Below are positions 6,120 through 6,584 of a stretch of 6,584 bases of DNA, one piece after another. Source of the stretch: Bacteroidales bacterium (GTDB lineage: Bacteria; Bacteroidota; Bacteroidia; Bacteroidales; UBA10428); the NCBI GenBank assembly GCA_016935595.1, contig JAFGQQ010000329.1, positions 1 to 6,584 of the forward strand, read 5' to 3'. The notes under the pieces were generated by a model, which was not told the origin of the DNA, searched no databases, and saw only the letters and a program-made list of their open reading frames with translations. A program made the position numbers and the translations under genes. Numbering within the stretch: position 1 is the first letter of the stretch; each line of letters starts with the position of its first letter.

Positions 6120-6126
6120 AAAGGAG
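6120..6126 (+). promoter_or_regulatory. Strong Shine-Dalgarno sequence AAAGGAG
   Basis: AAAGGAG ends 6 bases before the ATG at 6133, a textbook ribosome-binding site. None of the other genes whose starts are visible here has one, and Bacteroidota rarely rely on it. It decides the start of the next gene in favour of 6133 over the in-frame ATG at 6157, and it hints at high expression. Confidence 0.7.
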
Positions 6127-6132
6127 TAGATA

Positions 6133-6584
6133 ATGTCAAACCAAATAAAATTCATCATGAAAAATTTCAAACTAGGTCTTACCTTAATCTTATCCATGTG
6201 CATTTCAATGTTATTTGCACAAGGCGAACTGGCGCTAAATTCTGAAAATTCAGAAAAACAAGGAAAGTCAGATGCCGAAGCCGGCACTGCATCGGAAGTT
6301 CAAATGCTTGAACATGAAACAATTATGTTTGTTTCACCAGACAACGATGTATATTTTCAAAAGTCTTTACCCATATATTTATGGGTTTCAACCTCACCCG
6401 ACCAAAATGCTAAAAAGCATTTACTGGTAACTGAAGAGGGAAATGTCGATCATTTTCATTTAGATACTGAGGGAAGAAATACTGTGCGGTCACCATGGGC
6501 AGTTGATCCTTTAAGTGGTGAATATATTAAACCAATGCACGATGTAATTTTTGATGTGTATGCTGATGGAATTGCACCTGTTTC
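6133..6584 (+). CDS. Secreted protein of unknown function with signal peptide (3' end beyond window)
   Basis: The first 150 codons of a gene that runs off the window. The N-terminus has basic residues (Lys6, Lys10, Lys13), a hydrophobic core LGLTLILSMCISMLFA (14-29) and a likely signal-peptidase I cut near Ala29. Cys23 is preceded by methionine and does not make a lipobox. A polar stretch rich in E, S and K (about 33-57) follows, then a probable beta-rich domain: IMFVSPDNDVYF (64-75), LPIYLWVSTSPD (79-90), DTEGRNTVRSPWAVDP (111-126) and VIFDVYADGIAPV (138-150). The DGIAPV ending recalls the DGxAP motif of Ig-like (OmpL47-type) repeats in large envelope or surface proteins, but I do not recognise the family firmly. 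The start at 6133 is fixed by the Shine-Dalgarno sequence. The gene diverges from the peptidase gene. Confidence 0.85.
   Translation, partial: MSNQIKFIMKNFKLGLTLILSMCISMLFAQGELALNSENSEKQGKSDAEAGTASEVQMLEHETIMFVSPDNDVYFQKSLPIYLWVSTSPDQNAKKHLLVTEEGNVDHFHLDTEGRNTVRSPWAVDPLSGEYIKPMHDVIFDVYADGIAPV

Larger units (their letters stand above)
5867..6132. promoter_or_regulatory. Divergent intergenic region between the peptidase and secreted-protein genes
   Basis: These 266 bases separate two genes that read away from each other, so both promoters should lie here. I found no exact TAnnTTTG element for either direction. Near matches are TAACTTTC on the minus strand (complement of 5979-5986), and AAATTTTG (6000-6007) and TAAACTTG (6059-6066) on the plus strand, none with a well-placed TTTG. 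The region holds an 11-base inverted repeat with its arms far apart, a GTGA-N6-TCAC site, a TATAAAC/GTTTATA hairpin and a strong ribosome-binding site, each listed separately. No open frame or structured RNA is recognised. Confidence 0.55.

Noticed and set aside
6090..6287. Minus-strand open frame of 65 codons over the start of the secreted-protein gene
   Set aside because: It overlaps a well-supported gene with signal peptide and Shine-Dalgarno sequence; its serine/phenylalanine-rich composition is typical of an antisense shadow.

Overview
The window looks like a stretch of chromosome from a member of the Bacteroidota. It is strongly AT-rich. Most genes start without a Shine-Dalgarno sequence, one promoter fits the Bacteroidota -33/-7 consensus (TTTG ... 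TAnnTTTG), and one small protein resembles a type IX secretion (T9SS) C-terminal sorting domain. A single-domain KdsD-type isomerase fits a Gram-negative outer-membrane lifestyle. I cannot assign a genus from this sequence.

Layout. Bases 1-1542 read rightward: the tail of an unseen gene, a small CoA-binding-fold protein, and 11 bases later an aldo/keto reductase. This pair probably forms an operon. A leftward block converges on it with an 11-base gap. Read in its own direction, the leftward block has a lipoprotein zinc peptidase (M2/M3-like, 5866 to 4175), a perfect 20-base-arm inverted repeat, an orphan T9SS-tail-like 79-residue frame, a promoter region, an arabinose-5-phosphate isomerase-like SIS protein (kdsD) and, 6 bases later, a phosphoglucomutase/phosphomannomutase-family enzyme. 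From 6133 a divergent gene with a signal peptide reads rightward off the end of the window. Its 266-base upstream region carries several symmetric sequences.

How the genes fit together. The kdsD/phosphohexomutase pair is a sugar-phosphate operon. The isomerase would make arabinose 5-phosphate for the Kdo of lipopolysaccharide. The mutase would supply a hexose 1-phosphate or pentose 1-phosphate for an envelope glycan or storage polymer, but its substrate cannot be read from the sequence. The peptidase and the secreted protein act in the cell envelope. The CoA-binding protein and the reductase are cytoplasmic, and their substrates are unknown.

The genes mostly belong to known families. I see no phage, CRISPR array, IS element or clear new multi-gene system. 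The points most worth a second look are the 56-base inverted repeat with two alternative pairings, the detached T9SS-like tail next to it, the phosphohexomutase with divergent active-site motifs, and the nested symmetries in the divergent promoter region.
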